Shown one piece after another: positions 1-8,110 of a DNA stretch of 64,000 nt. Made by a program: the position numbers and the translations under genes. The stretch is from Streptomyces sp. Root431 (GTDB taxonomy: Bacteria > Actinomycetota > Actinomycetes > Streptomycetales > Streptomycetaceae). The stretch is from assembly GCF_001426585.1 (NCBI RefSeq), contig NZ_LMEI01000010.1, positions 124,001-188,000 of the forward strand, given 5' to 3'. The notes below the pieces were generated by a model. It ran no database searches and was not told the DNA's origin. It saw nothing but the letters and a program-made list of their open reading frames with translations. Within the stretch, counting starts at the first letter, position 1. Each line of letters begins with the position of its first letter.

Positions 1-302
1 CGCACATCCCCAACATCCAGACCAGCTGGGTGAAGCTGGGCACCGAGGGCGCCGCCGAGATGCTCCGCTCGGGCGCCAACGACCTGGGCGGCACCCTGAT
101 GGAGGAGACCATCTCCCGCATGGCCGGGTCGAGTTACGGCTCGTACCGCTCGATCCGCGACCTGGTCGCCATCGCGGACGAGGCGGGCCGCCCGGCGAAG
201 CCCCGCACGACCCTCTACGGGGAGGTGCCGGAGGAGCGTCAGCGCACCGCGACCGCCTCCGACGGCCATCTTCCGGAACTCCTGCCGCTCGTCCAGGAGT
301 GA
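1..302 (+). CDS. fbiC: FO synthase FbiC, C-terminal fragment
   Basis: Only the last ~100 residues are in the window; the frame is open back to base 3, so the gene begins upstream. The reading HIPNIQTSWVKLGTEGAAEM followed by GANDLGGTLMEE and ISRMAGSSYGS matches the C-terminal end of the CofH-like radical SAM half of FbiC. FbiC is 7,8-didemethyl-8-hydroxy-5-deazariboflavin synthase, which makes the deazaflavin core of coenzyme F420 from tyrosine and a pyrimidine precursor. Actinobacterial FbiC is a long CofG-CofH fusion; the N-terminal half and both cysteine clusters are not visible here. The TerD-like gene follows after a short gap. The family is clear from the tail; whether the protein is fused or a separate CofH cannot be seen. 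Confidence 0.85.
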   Translation, partial: HIPNIQTSWVKLGTEGAAEMLRSGANDLGGTLMEETISRMAGSSYGSYRSIRDLVAIADEAGRPAKPRTTLYGEVPEERQRTATASDGHLPELLPLVQE

Positions 303-318
303 GCGGGATGATGCGTCC

Positions 319-1713
319 ATGACGCAGATCATCAAGGGGGAAAACCTTCCGCTCAGCGGCGAGCCGATGCGGGTCGCCGTCGTGCGCCGGTCCGACGGGC
401 CGGGAGCACCGGAGGTGGACGCGGCGGCGCTGCTCGTCGGCGCGGACGGCAAGGTCAGGGGCGGGGAGGACCTGGTCTTCTACAACCAGTCCGCGCACGC
501 CGGCAGCGGCGTGCGGCTGACGGGGAACGTCCGGGGCGAGGGCGAGGTGGTCGCGGACTGGCTGGAGATCGACCCCGGCCGCGTGGAGCCGGCCGTGGAG
601 CGGATCGTGGTCGCGGCGTCCTGCGACGACGCGACGTTCGGTGAGGTCGAGGACCTGTACCTGCGGGCGGTGAGCGCGACCACCGGGGAGCAGCTGGCGC
701 TGTACGCGGTCGAGGACGCGACGACGGAGACGGCGATCCTGCTCGGTGAGTTCTACCGCAGGGCCGGCGGGTGGAAGTTCCGCGCGGTGGGGCAGGGGTA
801 CGACTCCGGACTGCCGGGCCTGGCGGAGGACTTCGGGTTCGCGGTGCCGGAGGAGGCTGTCGAGGCTCCGATGGAGAGGGTGCCGGAGGAGACGGTGGTG
901 CCGTCGGCGGGAGCGGCAGCGGAGGAAGCGGCGGTGGTGCCGCCGGAGGAAGCGGTGGTGGTGCCGGTGCAGGCGCCCGCCCCCGTCCAGGCCCCCGCCC
1001 CTGCCCCCGCCCCCGTGCCCCTCGCAGTCGGGGTCGTCGGCAAGGTGGGCGGTGCCGCGCCGCTCTCCGCGCCGGCCCTCGGCGTGCCACTGGCGCGTTG
1101 CAACGACCTTCCCGGCGAGATGGGTCCCGAGTTCGAGCCCGTCGAGTTCTCGGGTCGTGGGAAGGAGGACGTCGATCCCGGCCTCACCCTCCCCAAGGGC
1201 TTCGTGGTCGTCGACGTGCTCAGGAAGGGCGACGGGTACATCGAGGTCGTCACGCTGACCGTGCGCGGGCGCCGATGGCGGGAGGTCCTGGGCAGCGGCC
1301 TCCCGGACCTGCACGGGGTGGGCGTCTTCCACCACGACGGCCGGTCGCCGCTGCGGCTGAGGGTCGACGCGCCGGGTATGGCCGCGTGGACGATCAGGCT
1401 TCGGCCGGTGTCGACCCTGCGTCCGTTCGACGGTCCCGTGGAGGGTTGTGGGCCGGACGTCCTGGCCCACACCGGCGAGGAGACCGACGTCAGGTTCCGG
1501 TTCAAGGGCGACGAGGACAAGGAGGGGTACTTCGGTGTGAACGTCCACCGTCGCGGCGGACACGCGCAGGACACGTACAGCAGACGGGACCGGGGGCGCG
1601 GCAGCGGTTCGATCCCCCGGGGTCCTCGCCTGCTGGTGATCGAGGCCGACGGCGGCTGGTCCGTGGAGCCCGGCGCGTCGAGGATCACGAGCTTCTGGAC
1701 CCGCCGCCGCTAG
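319..1713 (+). CDS. TerD-family stress protein with extra C-terminal domain
   Basis: The 464-residue protein opens with a TerD domain (about residues 1-170): the start MTQIIKGENLPL, the acidic core with DLVFYNQ, and the later strand with LGEFYRRAGGWKF are typical of tellurium-resistance/stress proteins, which bind calcium and are thought to act at the membrane under stress. A Pro/Ala/Val linker follows (about 190-240, PAPVQAPAPAPAPVP). The C-terminal half (about 250-460) is a second globular domain I do not recognise; it contains LTLPKGFVVVDVLRKGDGY and a Trp-containing end (VIEADGGWSVEP). Ordinary TerD is about 190 residues, so this is a fusion. The gene sits just after fbiC and ends at a strong hairpin that begins at its stop codon. 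Confidence 0.8.
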   Translation: MTQIIKGENLPLSGEPMRVAVVRRSDGPGAPEVDAAALLVGADGKVRGGEDLVFYNQSAHAGSGVRLTGNVRGEGEVVADWLEIDPGRVEPAVERIVVAASCDDATFGEVEDLYLRAVSATTGEQLALYAVEDATTETAILLGEFYRRAGGWKFRAVGQGYDSGLPGLAEDFGFAVPEEAVEAPMERVPEETVVPSAGAAAEEAAVVPPEEAVVVPVQAPAPVQAPAPAPAPVPLAVGVVGKVGGAAPLSAPALGVPLARCNDLPGEMGPEFEPVEFSGRGKEDVDPGLTLPKGFVVVDVLRKGDGYIEVVTLTVRGRRWREVLGSGLPDLHGVGVFHHDGRSPLRLRVDAPGMAAWTIRLRPVSTLRPFDGPVEGCGPDVLAHTGEETDVRFRFKGDEDKEGYFGVNVHRRGGHAQDTYSRRDRGRGSGSIPRGPRLLVIEADGGWSVEPGASRITSFWTRRR

Positions 1714-1749
1714 GGCCTGTCCGGCGGATCAGGGCCGGATAGGCCCTAG
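1710..1749 (+). terminator. Hairpin terminator after the TerD-like gene
   Basis: CTAGGGCCTGTCCGGC (1710-1725) pairs with GCCGGATAGGCCCTAG (1734-1749) with one G-U position and an 8-nt loop. The stem includes the stop codon. There is no T-tract, as is usual for streptomycete terminators. Confidence 0.7.
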
Positions 1750-1929
1750 CGGGATGCGCGTACCTCCGGCGCCCTTTCGGCCCGTGGTCGAACCTCGGGT
1801 GAACTGCGGTCAAAAGCGGCCGGAAGGGCGTCGGATCACATAACGTTCCGGTCCCCGATCGGGCGTACCCGGTCGATTACAGTGCGGCGAGGAACCGTCA
1901 GCGAACCGCCGACCGGGGGAGGGCACGTC

Positions 1930-3048
1930 GTGGCCACGACAGCCGCAGCCGTGTGGGGCCGCGCCGAACAGCAGGACTTCCGGGCCCGCGTACGGGGCTG
2001 TCTGCTCGGCGGAGCCGTCGGTGACGCGCTCGGGGCGGGGGCCGACGGCCTCACCCTCGCGGCGACGCGGGAGGCCCACGGACCTGACGGACTGACCGAG
2101 CCCGTGCCCGCGTACGGCCGGCGCGGCGCCGTCACCGCCGCCACCCAGATGAGCCTCTTCACCGTCGACGGCCTCATCCGCGCCCAGGTACGCCGTGACA
2201 CCGGCGCCTGGCACCCGCCGACCGACGTCCACCGGGCCCACCTCCGCTGGGCCGCCACCCAGTACGACTGGGGCCCCGACGAGCGCCGCAAGGACAACGG
2301 CTGGCTCGCCGGCGAGGAGTGGCTCTACGCCCGCCGCAACCCGCCCCGCGCCTGCCTCACCGGCCTCGGCGACGAGCACCTCGGCACCCTCGACAAGCCC
2401 AAGAACCCGCAGGCCGCCGACTCCGGCGCGCTCGTCCGCTCGGCCCCCTTCGGGCTCCTCGTCGGCTGGGAGCCGCAGCTCGTCTGCCAGCTCGCGGTGG
2501 AGTGCGCGGCGCAGACCCACGGCGCCCCGGAGGCCACCCTCGCGGCGGGCGCCCTCGCCGTCACGGTCCACGGGCTCGCGCGCGGCGGCTCCGTCGAGGC
2601 GGCGGTGGCCATGGCCGTACGGCAGCTGGCCGAACGTCCCGGCCACGAGCCGGTCACCGAGGCCCTCACCGCGGCCCTCGGAGCCGTACGGGAAGGGGCG
2701 CCGGACGCGGAGCGGGTGGCCGCCCTCGGGGCGGACGAGGACCGGGCCGAGGGGCAGTTGGCGGCGGCCGTCTACTGCGCGCTGGTCGGCGAGGACGTCC
2801 GGCACGGGCTGCGGCTCGCCGTGAACCACGACGGGCCCTCGTCGGTGACGGGGGCGCTCACCGGCGCGCTGCTGGGAGCCCTGCACGGCGAGACGGCCCT
2901 CCCGCCGGCCTGGCTGGCCGAACTGGAGGGCCGTGGGACGGTCCTTGAGCTCGCGGACGACTTCTCGATGGAGATGACGCAGGGCGCCGCCCTCCACACC
3001 CCCACCGAGGCCTCGCCGGGCTGGCTGGCGCGCTACCCGAGGGGCTGA
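1930..3048 (+). CDS. ADP-ribosylglycohydrolase homologue lacking metal ligands
   Basis: A 372-residue all-helical protein of the ADP-ribosylglycohydrolase (ARH/DraG) family. N-terminal RGCLLGGAVGDALGA and C-terminal NHDG...ALTGALLGALHGE are family landmarks. The start is set at GTG 1930, preceded at normal distance by GGGGGAGGG (1915-1923); an upstream in-frame start at 1882 has no such site. Active members bind two Mg ions through a TDDTQM-like motif near the N-terminus and a GDSDST-like motif near the C-terminus. Here these read TAATQM (residues 69-74) and DGPSSVTG (301-308), so the usual aspartates are gone. The protein may therefore bind ADP-ribosylated ligands or act as a regulator rather than hydrolyse. 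It converges on the symporter gene with a 16-bp overlap. Confidence 0.8.
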   Translation: MATTAAAVWGRAEQQDFRARVRGCLLGGAVGDALGAGADGLTLAATREAHGPDGLTEPVPAYGRRGAVTAATQMSLFTVDGLIRAQVRRDTGAWHPPTDVHRAHLRWAATQYDWGPDERRKDNGWLAGEEWLYARRNPPRACLTGLGDEHLGTLDKPKNPQAADSGALVRSAPFGLLVGWEPQLVCQLAVECAAQTHGAPEATLAAGALAVTVHGLARGGSVEAAVAMAVRQLAERPGHEPVTEALTAALGAVREGAPDAERVAALGADEDRAEGQLAAAVYCALVGEDVRHGLRLAVNHDGPSSVTGALTGALLGALHGETALPPAWLAELEGRGTVLELADDFSMEMTQGAALHTPTEASPGWLARYPRG

Positions 3049-4595
3049 TCGGTCCGGGCGCCGCCCTGGGCGGGAATCCCGGCGGCCCCGGCCCCGCTCC
3101 CGTCCTCGTCCCCGTCCGGATCCGTGCCGATCCGGTCCAGGAGCGCGTCCCGCTCCGGGGTGTCCTCCGGCCGGACGAAGCCGATGAGGACGTACAGCAC
3201 GAGGGAGGTGGCGAGCGGCGAGACGATCTGGATCTGGAGCTCGACGCCGTCGAGGCCGTAGTTGGTGAGCCAGAAGACGAAGAGCCCGGCCGCCCAGGAG
3301 ACGAGGGCCGCCGTCGGCCCCGACTTCCGGAAGGCCTTGAGCAGGCCCAGCATGAACGGGATCGCGATCGGGCCCATCAGACCGGCCACCCACTTGATGA
3401 CGACGGTGATGATGTCCTTGAAGGTGGGGGAGTTGACCTGCGTGGCGACCGCCATCGACAGGGCGAGGAAGGCGATCGTCGACCAGCGCGCGGCGATCAG
3501 CCCCGCCCGCTGCGTCCAGCTCCGCGCGGCCTTGCTGAGGACGGGAGCGATGTCGCGGGTGAAGACGGCCGCGATGGCGTTGGCGTCGGAGGAGCACATG
3601 GCCATCGTGTGCGAGAAGAAGCCGACGACGACCAGGCCGAGCAGTCCGTGCGGGAGCAACTGCTCGGTCATCAGGGCGTAGCTGTCGGAGGCGTCGGGCT
3701 TCTTCGGGTCGACGAGCAGCGGCGCGACCCACATCGGGAAGAAGAGGACGAGCGGCCAGACGAACCACAGGACGGCGGAGAGCCGGCCCGAGCGGGTGGC
3801 CTCGCGGGCGTTGGGGGTGGCCATGTAGCGCTGGGCCTGGTTCCACATGCCGCCGCTGTACTCGAAGGTCTTGATGAAGAGGTAGGCGAGGAGGAAGGTC
3901 AGCGTGTACGGGCCGGCGGTGGGCGCGGTGTGGCCCTGGAGCTCGGGCCGGTCCCAGACGTCCCACAGGGCGCTGACCCCGCCGAGCTTGGCGAGGACGG
4001 CGACGAGCATGGCGATGCCGGCGAAGAACTGGATGACGAACTGGCCGAGTTCGGTGAGAGCGTCGGCCCACAGGCCGCCGACCGTGCAGTAGATGCCGGT
4101 GATCACGCCGGTGATGAGGATGCCCTGGTTGAGCGAGATCCCGGTGAAGACGGAGAGCAGGGTGGCGATGGCGGCCCACTTGGCGCCGACGTCGACGATC
4201 TTCAGGAGGACGCCCGACCAGGCGAGGGCCTGCTGGGTGGGGAGGTTGTACCGGTTCTTCAGGTACTCCAGCGGGGAGGCGACGTGGAGCCGTGAGCGGA
4301 GCCTGTTGAGGCGGGGCGCGAAGAGGTGGGCGCCGATCGCTATGCCGATGGCGATGGGGAAGGACCAGGTGACGTACGAGGTGACGCCGTAGGTGTACGC
4401 GATGCCGGCGTATCCGGTGAACATCACCGCGCTGTAGCCGGACATGTGGTGCGAGATGCCGGAGAGCCACCAGGGCATCTTGCCTCCGGCGGTGAAGAAG
4501 TCGGAGACGTTGTCCACGCGCTTGTGGGACCAGACGCCGATCGCGACCATCACGCCGAAGTAGCCGATGAGCACGGCCCAGTCGAGACTGTTCAT
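3033..4595 (-). CDS. Sodium:solute symporter (SSS family)
   Basis: A 520-residue integral membrane protein with about 13 predicted hydrophobic helices. The N-terminus MNSLDWAVLIGYFGVMVAIG, the motif SDFFTAGGKMPWWLSG and the later GQFVIQFF segment are characteristic of the SSS (SGLT-like) family, which uses the sodium gradient to import sugars, organic acids, amino acids or vitamins. The resemblance to SGLT-type transporters suggests a sugar or sugar-like substrate, but specificity cannot be read from sequence. The start ATG is preceded by GGAGGGGG. The C-terminal tail after the last helix is Gly/Asp-rich and cytosolic. Its 3' end overlaps the convergent ARH-like gene. An inverted repeat 90-120 bp upstream (4683-4719) could be its operator. 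Confidence 0.85.
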   Translation of the reverse strand: MNSLDWAVLIGYFGVMVAIGVWSHKRVDNVSDFFTAGGKMPWWLSGISHHMSGYSAVMFTGYAGIAYTYGVTSYVTWSFPIAIGIAIGAHLFAPRLNRLRSRLHVASPLEYLKNRYNLPTQQALAWSGVLLKIVDVGAKWAAIATLLSVFTGISLNQGILITGVITGIYCTVGGLWADALTELGQFVIQFFAGIAMLVAVLAKLGGVSALWDVWDRPELQGHTAPTAGPYTLTFLLAYLFIKTFEYSGGMWNQAQRYMATPNAREATRSGRLSAVLWFVWPLVLFFPMWVAPLLVDPKKPDASDSYALMTEQLLPHGLLGLVVVGFFSHTMAMCSSDANAIAAVFTRDIAPVLSKAARSWTQRAGLIAARWSTIAFLALSMAVATQVNSPTFKDIITVVIKWVAGLMGPIAIPFMLGLLKAFRKSGPTAALVSWAAGLFVFWLTNYGLDGVELQIQIVSPLATSLVLYVLIGFVRPEDTPERDALLDRIGTDPDGDEDGSGAGAAGIPAQGGARTDQPLG

Positions 4596-4682
4596 GGAGC
4601 CCCCTCCAAGGGGTCTGGTCCGCCTTGTGAACGCCGTTCATCGTGTGGGGAGCGGCAAGGCAGGGACAAGGCAATGGAGGGT

Positions 4683-4719
4683 CAAGGGACAGTAAAAACG
4701 TTCTGTTTACTGACCCTTG
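4683..4719. promoter_or_regulatory. Imperfect 14-bp inverted repeat
   Basis: CAAGGGACAGTAAA (4683-4696) and TTTACTGACCCTTG (4706-4719) are inverted with one mismatch around a 9-nt AT-rich centre. It lies between the SDR stop and the symporter start, both minus strand, so it could be the SDR terminator or an operator for the symporter. A second smaller repeat, TTCACA/TGTGAA, follows at 4720-4741. The AT-rich centre favours an operator. Confidence 0.4.
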
Positions 4720-4770
4720 TTCACACCTATGAACTTGTGAAGGGGGCCCCGAGGCGGGCTCCGGCCGATG

Positions 4771-5553
4771 TCAGCGCATCAACTCCCCGGCGTTGACCAG
4801 CAGCGACTGCCCCGTGATGGCCCGCGCCCGGTCCGAGGCGAGGAAGGCCGCGGCCTCCGCCACGTCCCCGTCCGTCGCCAGCTCCGGCAGCGCCATCCGC
4901 TCGGTGAGCCGGGCGAGGACCTCCGCCTCCGACACCCCCTCGGTGTGCGCGGCGAACCGCACGTACGCCTGCACCGGCGGCCCCCACATCCACCCCGGCA
5001 GCACGGTGTTGACCCGGATCCGGTGCGGCCCGAGCTCGTGCGCGAGGGAGTACATCGCCGAGGTCAGCGCCCCCTTCGAGGCCGCGTAGGCCGCCTGCCG
5101 CACCTGCGTGGGCGCCGCGATCGCCGACTGCGTCCCGATGAGCACCACCGACCCGCCGCGCTCCTTGAGCGCCGGCAGACAGGCCCGGGTCATCCGCAGC
5201 GTCCCCAGCAGATTGACGTCCAGGACGGCCTGCCAGGTCGCGAAGTCGGCGTCCTCCAGGCCCCCGAAGTAGGAGTCCCAGGCGGCGACATGGACGACCG
5301 CGTCCACCCCGCCGAACCGCTCGACGGCAAGCCCGGCGAGCGCCGCGCACTGCTCCTCGTCGGTGATGTCCGTCGCCCGGTACGCCGTACGGCGCCCCTC
5401 CGGGTCGATCTCGGCGGCGGACTTGGCGAGGTTCGCCTCGGTACGCGCGCCGAGCACCGCGTTCCCGCCGTCCCGCACCACCGTCTCCGCGATCCGATGA
5501 CCGAGCCCGGCCCCGACCCCCGACACGACGACCGTCTTCCCCTGGAGCAGCAT
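4771..5553 (-). CDS. SDR-family oxidoreductase
   Basis: A 260-residue short-chain dehydrogenase/reductase. The start MLLQGKTVVVSG at 5553 places the Rossmann glycine motif GVGAGLGHRIA at the usual N-terminal position; longer reading upstream would run into the divergent promoter region. The active-site signature is present: a Ser in GTQSAIAAP and the Tyr-x-x-x-Lys in AAYAASKGAL. The C-terminus ends in the typical ITGQSLLVNAGE. Substrate is unknown. The gene is divergent from the unknown gene at 5636 and a perfect 17-bp palindrome lies between them, which suggests shared regulation and a shared pathway, perhaps degradation or modification of a small carbon compound. Confidence 0.8.
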   Translation of the reverse strand: MLLQGKTVVVSGVGAGLGHRIAETVVRDGGNAVLGARTEANLAKSAAEIDPEGRRTAYRATDITDEEQCAALAGLAVERFGGVDAVVHVAAWDSYFGGLEDADFATWQAVLDVNLLGTLRMTRACLPALKERGGSVVLIGTQSAIAAPTQVRQAAYAASKGALTSAMYSLAHELGPHRIRVNTVLPGWMWGPPVQAYVRFAAHTEGVSEAEVLARLTERMALPELATDGDVAEAAAFLASDRARAITGQSLLVNAGELMR

Positions 5554-5581
5554 CCGGACCCTCCTCGACCCTGGCGAAGCA

Positions 5582-5598
5582 TCTGACGGTCCGTCAGA
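5582..5598. promoter_or_regulatory. Perfect 17-bp palindrome, probable TetR-type operator
   Basis: TCTGACGG-T-CCGTCAGA is a perfect inverted repeat with a single central base, located between the divergent SDR gene (start 5553) and the gene at 5636. The TGACGG/CCGTCA half-sites resemble operators of actinobacterial TetR repressors. No tetR gene lies next to it, so the regulator would act from elsewhere. Confidence 0.55.
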
Positions 5599-5635
5599 GT
5601 AGGTCTCCGTCACCGACTTGGGAAGGGATACGCGA

Positions 5636-6508
5636 GTGAGCGAGGAGACCCGCACCACCGGCGAGGAGACCCGCACCGCCACCGGCGCGACGAGCGAGAC
5701 GTACGCGGAACTGGCCGCCGTCGGCCCCTACGGCGTGCGCCCCGGCCACGCCCTGATCACCATGGTCGAACCGCACCCGGGCCATGAGTACGCCTACAAC
5801 CGCTGGTACGAGGACGACCACTACTACGCGGGAGCCATGGCCATGCCGTGGATGTACGCGGGCCGGCGCTGGGTCGCCACGCGCGAGCTCCAGGAGCTGC
5901 GCCGGCCCGAGAAGTCCGCCGTCGCGCAGCCCGTCACCGCGGGCTGCTACCTCTCCACGTACTGGATCACCGACGGCCGCTACGACGAGCACATGAAGTG
6001 GACCGTCGCCATCAACAAGCGGCTCAACCGCGACGCCCGCGTCCACCAGGACCGTACGCACGTCTTCACGGCCTTCCAGGACCACGAGGCGACCGTGTAC
6101 CGCGACGGGGCGGGCGGGCCGCGTGACTTCCACGCCCTCGACCACCCCTACGCCGGGCTGATCCTCCAGGTCGTCGACAGCGACGGTCCCGAGGCGCGGG
6201 CGGAGCTGCTCGACCGGCTGCGGTCGAGGGAGCTGCCCCGGCGGCTGGCCGGCTCACCGGCGGCGATGGTGACGGCCTTCCGTCCGACCCCGCTGCCCGG
6301 CGACCGCATGACGTACGTGAAGCAGGTCGAGGGCGTCGACACCCGGCTGACCCTGCTCTGGTTCCTGGAGCGGGACCCGCGCGAGTGCTGGGCCGACCAC
6401 TTCGCCGACCTCGACACCCTCGGCAGCGCGGGGAGCCGGGTGGAGCTGGTGGCACCGTTCATCCCGACGGTCCCGGGCACGGACCGGTACGTGGACGAAC
6501 TGCGCTGA
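5636..6508 (+). CDS. Conserved hypothetical protein, possible two-lobed alpha/beta barrel
   Basis: A 290-residue protein I cannot assign. The start GTG 5636 follows GGAAGGG (5621-5627). The N-terminal ~20 residues are Thr/Glu-rich. The rest reads as two comparable halves: the first contains LITMVEPHPGHEYAYNRWYE and many aromatic residues; the second contains MVTAFRP and RLTLLWFLERDP. The spacing of short strands and the Trp-Tyr-Glu pattern recall dimeric alpha/beta-barrel (EthD/NIPSNAP-like) proteins, many of which act on small aromatic or polyketide-like substrates, but this is inference. No signal peptide or membrane segment is seen. It is divergent from the SDR gene across a palindrome, so both may serve one catabolic or tailoring reaction. 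Confidence 0.7.
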   Translation: MSEETRTTGEETRTATGATSETYAELAAVGPYGVRPGHALITMVEPHPGHEYAYNRWYEDDHYYAGAMAMPWMYAGRRWVATRELQELRRPEKSAVAQPVTAGCYLSTYWITDGRYDEHMKWTVAINKRLNRDARVHQDRTHVFTAFQDHEATVYRDGAGGPRDFHALDHPYAGLILQVVDSDGPEARAELLDRLRSRELPRRLAGSPAAMVTAFRPTPLPGDRMTYVKQVEGVDTRLTLLWFLERDPRECWADHFADLDTLGSAGSRVELVAPFIPTVPGTDRYVDELR

Positions 6509-6633
6509 CAGGCAGGAGAAAAGGGCCGAGCCCCCTCGGCCAGGACGGCGGACCGGTCGAGAGGGCTCTTCGGGTACTGCGGGTGATGCGGGTCCTGCGC
6601 GTACTTCGGGTCGAAGCCGGGGAGCATCGGGGC

Positions 6634-6834
6634 TCAGAGGGCCCCGTTGCTCACCTCGCCGACGAAGGCGTTCCACGATCCCGGACCGAAAGAGAGGGAC
6701 GGGCCTTCGGGGGCCTTGGAGTCACGCACCGCGATGGCGGCCACGACAGGGGACTTCACTTCGACGCAGGCGCCGTTCCCGCCGGAGTACGAAGACTTCG
6801 TCCACACGTCCGTTGCACCCTGAAAAATCGCCAT
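6634..6834 (-). CDS. DUF397 domain protein
   Basis: A 66-residue protein with the DUF397 signature: WTKSSYSGGNGACVEV followed by VAVRDSK-like and FGPGSWNAFV segments. The start is set at 6834 because CCGGAG lies a normal distance upstream; an alternative ATG at 6858 adds eight residues but lacks a good ribosome binding site. Streptomycetes carry many DUF397 genes next to XRE regulators with a DUF5753 C-terminus; some pairs behave as toxin/antitoxin-like or developmental regulators (the WhiJ/BldB type context). The XRE gene here lies about 190 bp upstream on the same strand, so the two probably work together. Confidence 0.8.
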   Translation of the reverse strand: MAIFQGATDVWTKSSYSGGNGACVEVKSPVVAAIAVRDSKAPEGPSLSFGPGSWNAFVGEVSNGAL

Positions 6835-7026
6835 TATGCTCAACTCCGGTTCTGCCATGGGGGTGTGTCTCGCCAGCGTTCTTGCCGGCGTGATCGACGC
6901 TACTCGCCGGTCCCGTCCGGCGGGACCGGCGTTCACCCGACCGGGTGGCATATTCCAAGTGCGCTTCCATGGGAGCGATCACGCGGTGTACGGTGCCTGA
7001 CCCGCCCGCGCGCGAACCGTCCGCGC

Positions 7027-7887
7027 TCAGCCCTGAGCGTGCTTCTTGGCCATCTTCGCGATGAACTCACGGGTCTGGTCGACGTTCAGCGCCTGCGCCC
7101 TGAGGTGCTCGTACATGACGCTGTACTTGCCGACGTCCTGGGCCTTCTCCAGATACAGGTCGCTGGTCACGCCCTCGATGTAGACGACGCTGGAGTCGGA
7201 CGTGTCCGGGAACTCCAGGATCGAGTACTGGCCGCTGATCCCGGGATGCGCGCCCATCTCGAAGGGGATCACCTGCACGGTGACGTGCGGCAGGTGCGAC
7301 TGCTCGATGAGGTGCTCCAGCTGCTGCACCATCAACTGCCGGCTGCCGACGATCCGGTGCAGGGCGCCCTCGTCGATGACCGCCCACAGGCGCAGCGGAC
7401 GCTCGTCGTCCCGGATCCGCTCCTGGCGGCGGGTGCGGACCGTGACGCGCTTGTCGATGTCCGCCGGCGTCGACTCCGGCATCGCGCCGGAGATCACGGC
7501 TTCCGCATACGCGGGGGTCTGCAGCAGTCCGGGGATGATCTGCGACTCGTACATCCGCAGGCTCTCGGCGTCCGTCTCCAGGCCGATGTAGACGCTGTAC
7601 GGGATGTCGCCGAAGGCGTGCCACCAGCCCTGCTGGCGCGAGTCCTTCGCCATCTGCATGAGCGAGTCGACCATGCGCTCGTCCTCGACCTCGTACACCC
7701 CGCACAGGTCGCGCACGTCGCGCTGGCTGATGGAGCGGCGGCCGTTCTCCAGGCGGCTGATCTTGGACTGGGAGACGAGGAGGCGCTCGGCGACCTGCTC
7801 GGCCGTCATGTTCTTCGCTTCCCGGAGCTTGCGCAGCTCCTGGCCCAATCGGCGTCGCCTGACGGTGGGGTTGACGTTGGACGCCAC
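7027..7887 (-). CDS. XRE-family regulator with DUF5753 domain
   Basis: A 286-residue regulator. The helix-turn-helix is at about residues 10-70 (LGQELRKLREAKNMTAEQVA then SQSKISRLENGRRSIS). The remainder is the DUF5753 sensor-like domain, seen from WWHAFGDIPYSVYIGLE, the segment YESQIIPGLLQTPAYAEAV and QVIPFEMGAHPG. The start is GTG 7887, with the strong site GGAGGTGC eight bases upstream. It is the partner of the DUF397 gene downstream. Such proteins usually control the adjacent DUF397 gene and sometimes differentiation. A short palindrome GGCAGACTGCC lies in its upstream region at 7943-7953 and could be an autoregulatory site. Confidence 0.85.
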   Translation of the reverse strand: MASNVNPTVRRRRLGQELRKLREAKNMTAEQVAERLLVSQSKISRLENGRRSISQRDVRDLCGVYEVEDERMVDSLMQMAKDSRQQGWWHAFGDIPYSVYIGLETDAESLRMYESQIIPGLLQTPAYAEAVISGAMPESTPADIDKRVTVRTRRQERIRDDERPLRLWAVIDEGALHRIVGSRQLMVQQLEHLIEQSHLPHVTVQVIPFEMGAHPGISGQYSILEFPDTSDSSVVYIEGVTSDLYLEKAQDVGKYSVMYEHLRAQALNVDQTREFIAKMAKKHAQG

Positions 7888-7995
7888 GGAAACTGCACCT
7901 CCGGCTGCTGTCTGCCTGCGTAGCTGTGAGTATCTACTGCTTGGCAGACTGCCACCAAAGGTCAGGTGTGCGCTGGGAAACCGGCACAACGCACG

Positions 7996-8028
7996 TGTGC
8001 GGGGCGGTCGTCACGACCGCCCCGCACA
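7996..8028 (-). terminator. Perfect 16-bp inverted repeat terminator
   Basis: TGTGCGGGGCGGTCGT (7996-8011) and ACGACCGCCCCGCACA (8013-8028) are perfectly inverted around one base. It lies 80 bp past the end of the GPP34 gene and upstream of the XRE gene, on the path of minus-strand transcription, so it probably insulates the two. Confidence 0.65.
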
Positions 8029-8110
8029 GCTGTGCGGCTCCCGGGTGGGTTCCTTGGTGGTGCTTGGTGCTCGGTGCTTGGTGCCTCTCGGTGTTGCCTT
8101 GCGCGTCGGC

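Noticed and set aside
1810..4674. A long open frame on the minus strand across the ARH-like and symporter genes (about 950 codons).
   Set aside because: It is the out-of-phase shadow of the real genes caused by very high GC; composition is Arg/Pro-rich and no family motif is present.
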